NCBI GenBank assembly: GCA_016873405.1
Contig: VGXH01000150.1
Coordinates: forward strand, 1-5,600
Length of the DNA stretch: 5,600 nucleotides
Direction of reading: 5' to 3'
Source of the DNA: a bacterium
GTDB taxonomy: Bacteria > Krumholzibacteriota > Krumholzibacteria > LZORAL124-64-63
Position numbers and translations under genes: made by a program. The notes beneath the pieces were generated by a model. The model was given only the letters and a program-made list of their open reading frames with translations. It ran no database searches and was not told where the DNA came from. Shown here piece after piece: positions 4,328 through 5,600 of this stretch (positions are counted from its first letter, which is position 1; each line of letters starts with the position of its first letter).

Positions 4328-5410
4328 ATGCGCAAAGATCCGACCCCGCTGACCAGCCGCATCTTCCTGGTGGCCCTGGTCATCGTGATCAGTTTCCTGT
4401 TCCTCAAGATGATCCGGCCGTTCCTGACGGCGTTGTTGCTGGCGGGCATCGGCGCCTCGCTGGCGCAGCCGTTGTACCGGCGGATGGTGCGCGTCTTCCG
4501 CGGGCGGCGGCAGGGCGCGGCGGTCGCCGTGATCGCGCTGTTCGTGCTGGCCGTGCTGCTGCCGCTGGCCGGACTGCTGGGGCTGGTCGCGGCCGAAGCC
4601 GTCAAGGTGGGCGAGGCGGCCGTCCCCTGGGTGCAGGACAAGCTGGCCCACCCCGACCAGATCGAGACCTGGTTGCGCGGGCTGCCGTTCTACGAACATG
4701 TCGAGCCGTACCGGGACGACATCCTCACGCGCGCCGGCCAGGTGGTCGGCTTCCTCAGCCGGCTGCTCATCGGCGGGCTGCAGTCGATCACCAGCGGCAC
4801 GCTCAACTTCCTGTTCATGCTCGGCATCATGCTCTACGCGATGTACTTCTTCCTGGAGCAGGGCGGCCGGCTGGTCGACCGCATCCTGTGGTACCTGCCG
4901 CTCGAGGATGCCGAGGAGCGCCTGCTGCTGGACAAGTTCCGCTCGGTCACGCGCGCCACGCTCAAGGGAACGGCGGTGATCGGCCTGTTGCAGGGCACGC
5001 TGGCGGGTCTCGCCTTCGCGGTGGCGGGCGTGCCCAGCGCGCTGTTCTGGGGCGCGCTGATGGTGGTGCTGTCGGTGATCCCGGGCATCGGCATCGGGCT
5101 GGTCTGGATCCCCGCTTCGATCGTGCTGGTTTCGGGCGGGCACACGGCAGCCGGCATCGCGCTGGCGGTGTTCTGCGCCGGCATCGTCGGCAGCATCGAC
5201 AACGTGCTGCGGCCGCGCCTGGTGGGCCAGGACACGAAGCTGCCGGACTTGCTGGTGCTGCTGTCGACCCTGGGCGGGGTCGGGATGTTCGGCATGTTGG
5301 GGCTCGTCATCGGCCCCGTGCTGGCGGCGCTGTTCGTGACGGTGTGGGAGATCTATGGGCGCATGTTCGCCGCGGTGCTGCCGGCGGGGGCGCCGCGCGG
5401 CGACGACTAG
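4328..5410 (+). CDS. AI-2E/PerM-family transporter (formerly UPF0118/DUF20)
   Basis: A 360-residue polytopic inner-membrane protein of normal length for the AI-2E transporter family (PerM, YdiK, TqsA). Hydrophobic segments fall near residues 11-28, 30-47, 63-90, 145-175, 212-233, 236-268, 272-290 and 305-345, the family's usual pattern: two or three N-terminal helices, a soluble stretch (about 91-140, including the amphipathic VQDKLAHPDQIETWLRGLP region), then a C-terminal membrane bundle. Family signatures are SVIPGIGIGLVWIPA (249-263), DNVLRPRLVG (291-300), then TKLPDLLVLLSTLGGVGMFG and GLVIGPVLAAL. Members have been linked to export of the quorum signal AI-2 (TqsA) and to sodium/proton antiport in some species; the substrate here cannot be told from sequence. 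The short tail after about 345 is Ala/Gly/Pro-rich and ends in two Asp. Start at ATG 4328 is set by GGAAGG seven bases upstream. It is the second gene of a probable operon with the ferredoxin. Confidence 0.92.
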   Translation: MRKDPTPLTSRIFLVALVIVISFLFLKMIRPFLTALLLAGIGASLAQPLYRRMVRVFRGRRQGAAVAVIALFVLAVLLPLAGLLGLVAAEAVKVGEAAVPWVQDKLAHPDQIETWLRGLPFYEHVEPYRDDILTRAGQVVGFLSRLLIGGLQSITSGTLNFLFMLGIMLYAMYFFLEQGGRLVDRILWYLPLEDAEERLLLDKFRSVTRATLKGTAVIGLLQGTLAGLAFAVAGVPSALFWGALMVVLSVIPGIGIGLVWIPASIVLVSGGHTAAGIALAVFCAGIVGSIDNVLRPRLVGQDTKLPDLLVLLSTLGGVGMFGMLGLVIGPVLAALFVTVWEIYGRMFAAVLPAGAPRGDD

Positions 5411-5600
5411 CCCGGACTATTCACGAACGCTACCGTCTTTCGCCGTGCGGACGCCGGAGCAGCGCTGGAGCATCTATGAGCGCCACGTGTCTCGCTCTGC
5501 TATGAGCTTTCTCGCGACCTGATCGGCTGCAGTGCACGACCGCTGGCCTTGAGCGCGCCTTGATGGGTTCTACGGCGCAGACTTCGCCGCCGACTCAAAA
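5411..5600. other. Downstream region with no recognisable gene
   Basis: After the transporter stop codon the third-position G/C pattern disappears and the sequence is less GC-rich. All frames on both strands are short or broken; the best plus-strand stretch (from about 5412, stop at 5520-5522, including RTPEQRWSIYERH) is under 40 codons with no ribosome site and no family I know. No obvious terminator hairpin with a T-run was found after the transporter gene. The abrupt change at cccggactattcacgaac (5411-5428) could be the edge of an inserted or decayed element running out of the window, but I see no transposase sequence to prove it. Confidence 0.5.

Noticed and set aside
4160..5143. A 327-codon minus-strand frame opposite the AI-2E-family gene
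   Set aside because: His/Arg/Gln-rich shadow composition opposite an unmistakable membrane protein family.

Overview
The window is very GC-rich DNA with strong third-position G/C bias, so long spurious open frames occur on both strands. It looks chromosomal and comes from a Gram-negative (diderm) bacterium: it encodes a signal-peptide-bearing protein with beta-barrel character ending in phenylalanine, a lipoprotein with a lipobox, and the tail of a chemotaxis receptor. The style of the lipoprotein and barrel-like protein would suit a high-GC lineage of the FCB/candidate-phylum type (for example Eisenbacteria or Krumholzibacteria), but that is a guess from protein style. No rRNA, tRNA, CRISPR array or intact insertion sequence was seen.

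Layout: (1) 2-241, + strand, the C-terminal end of a methyl-accepting chemotaxis protein whose start lies outside the window. (2) 242-598, a convergent intergenic stretch full of GC-rich hairpins. (3) A two-gene minus-strand operon: an outer-membrane protein resembling DUF6588 (1309-2250) followed 26 bp later by a small lipoprotein (599-1282), with an exact TATAAT box upstream at 2294-2299. (4) A divergent intergenic region (2251 to about 2466) leading into a plus-strand pair: a HAD-superfamily hydrolase (about 2467-3105) and a stand-alone asparaginase N-terminal-domain protein (3123-3623), 17 bp apart. (5) 3624-4022, about 400 bp without a convincing gene but with inverted repeats and a long stem-loop. 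(6) A plus-strand pair: a thioredoxin-like [2Fe-2S] ferredoxin (4023-4313) and an AI-2E/PerM-family membrane protein (4328-5410), 14 bp apart. (7) 5411-5600, a tail with no recognisable gene and a different base composition.

The most notable observation is a perfect 44-bp tandem duplication at 2438-2529, exactly over the start of the HAD gene. 44 is not a multiple of three, so an upstream reading frame that carries the HAD nucleophile motif is thrown out of frame with the rest of the protein. The second copy re-supplies start codons in the correct frame. This is a recent mutation, a length-variable switch, or an assembly error. Other points of interest are the unannotated pairing of a DxAGT-type HAD protein with a single-domain asparaginase, overlapping back-to-back -10 elements in the divergent promoter region, and the structured gap at 3624-4022. 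I did not find a clear defence, mobile or otherwise exotic multi-gene system.
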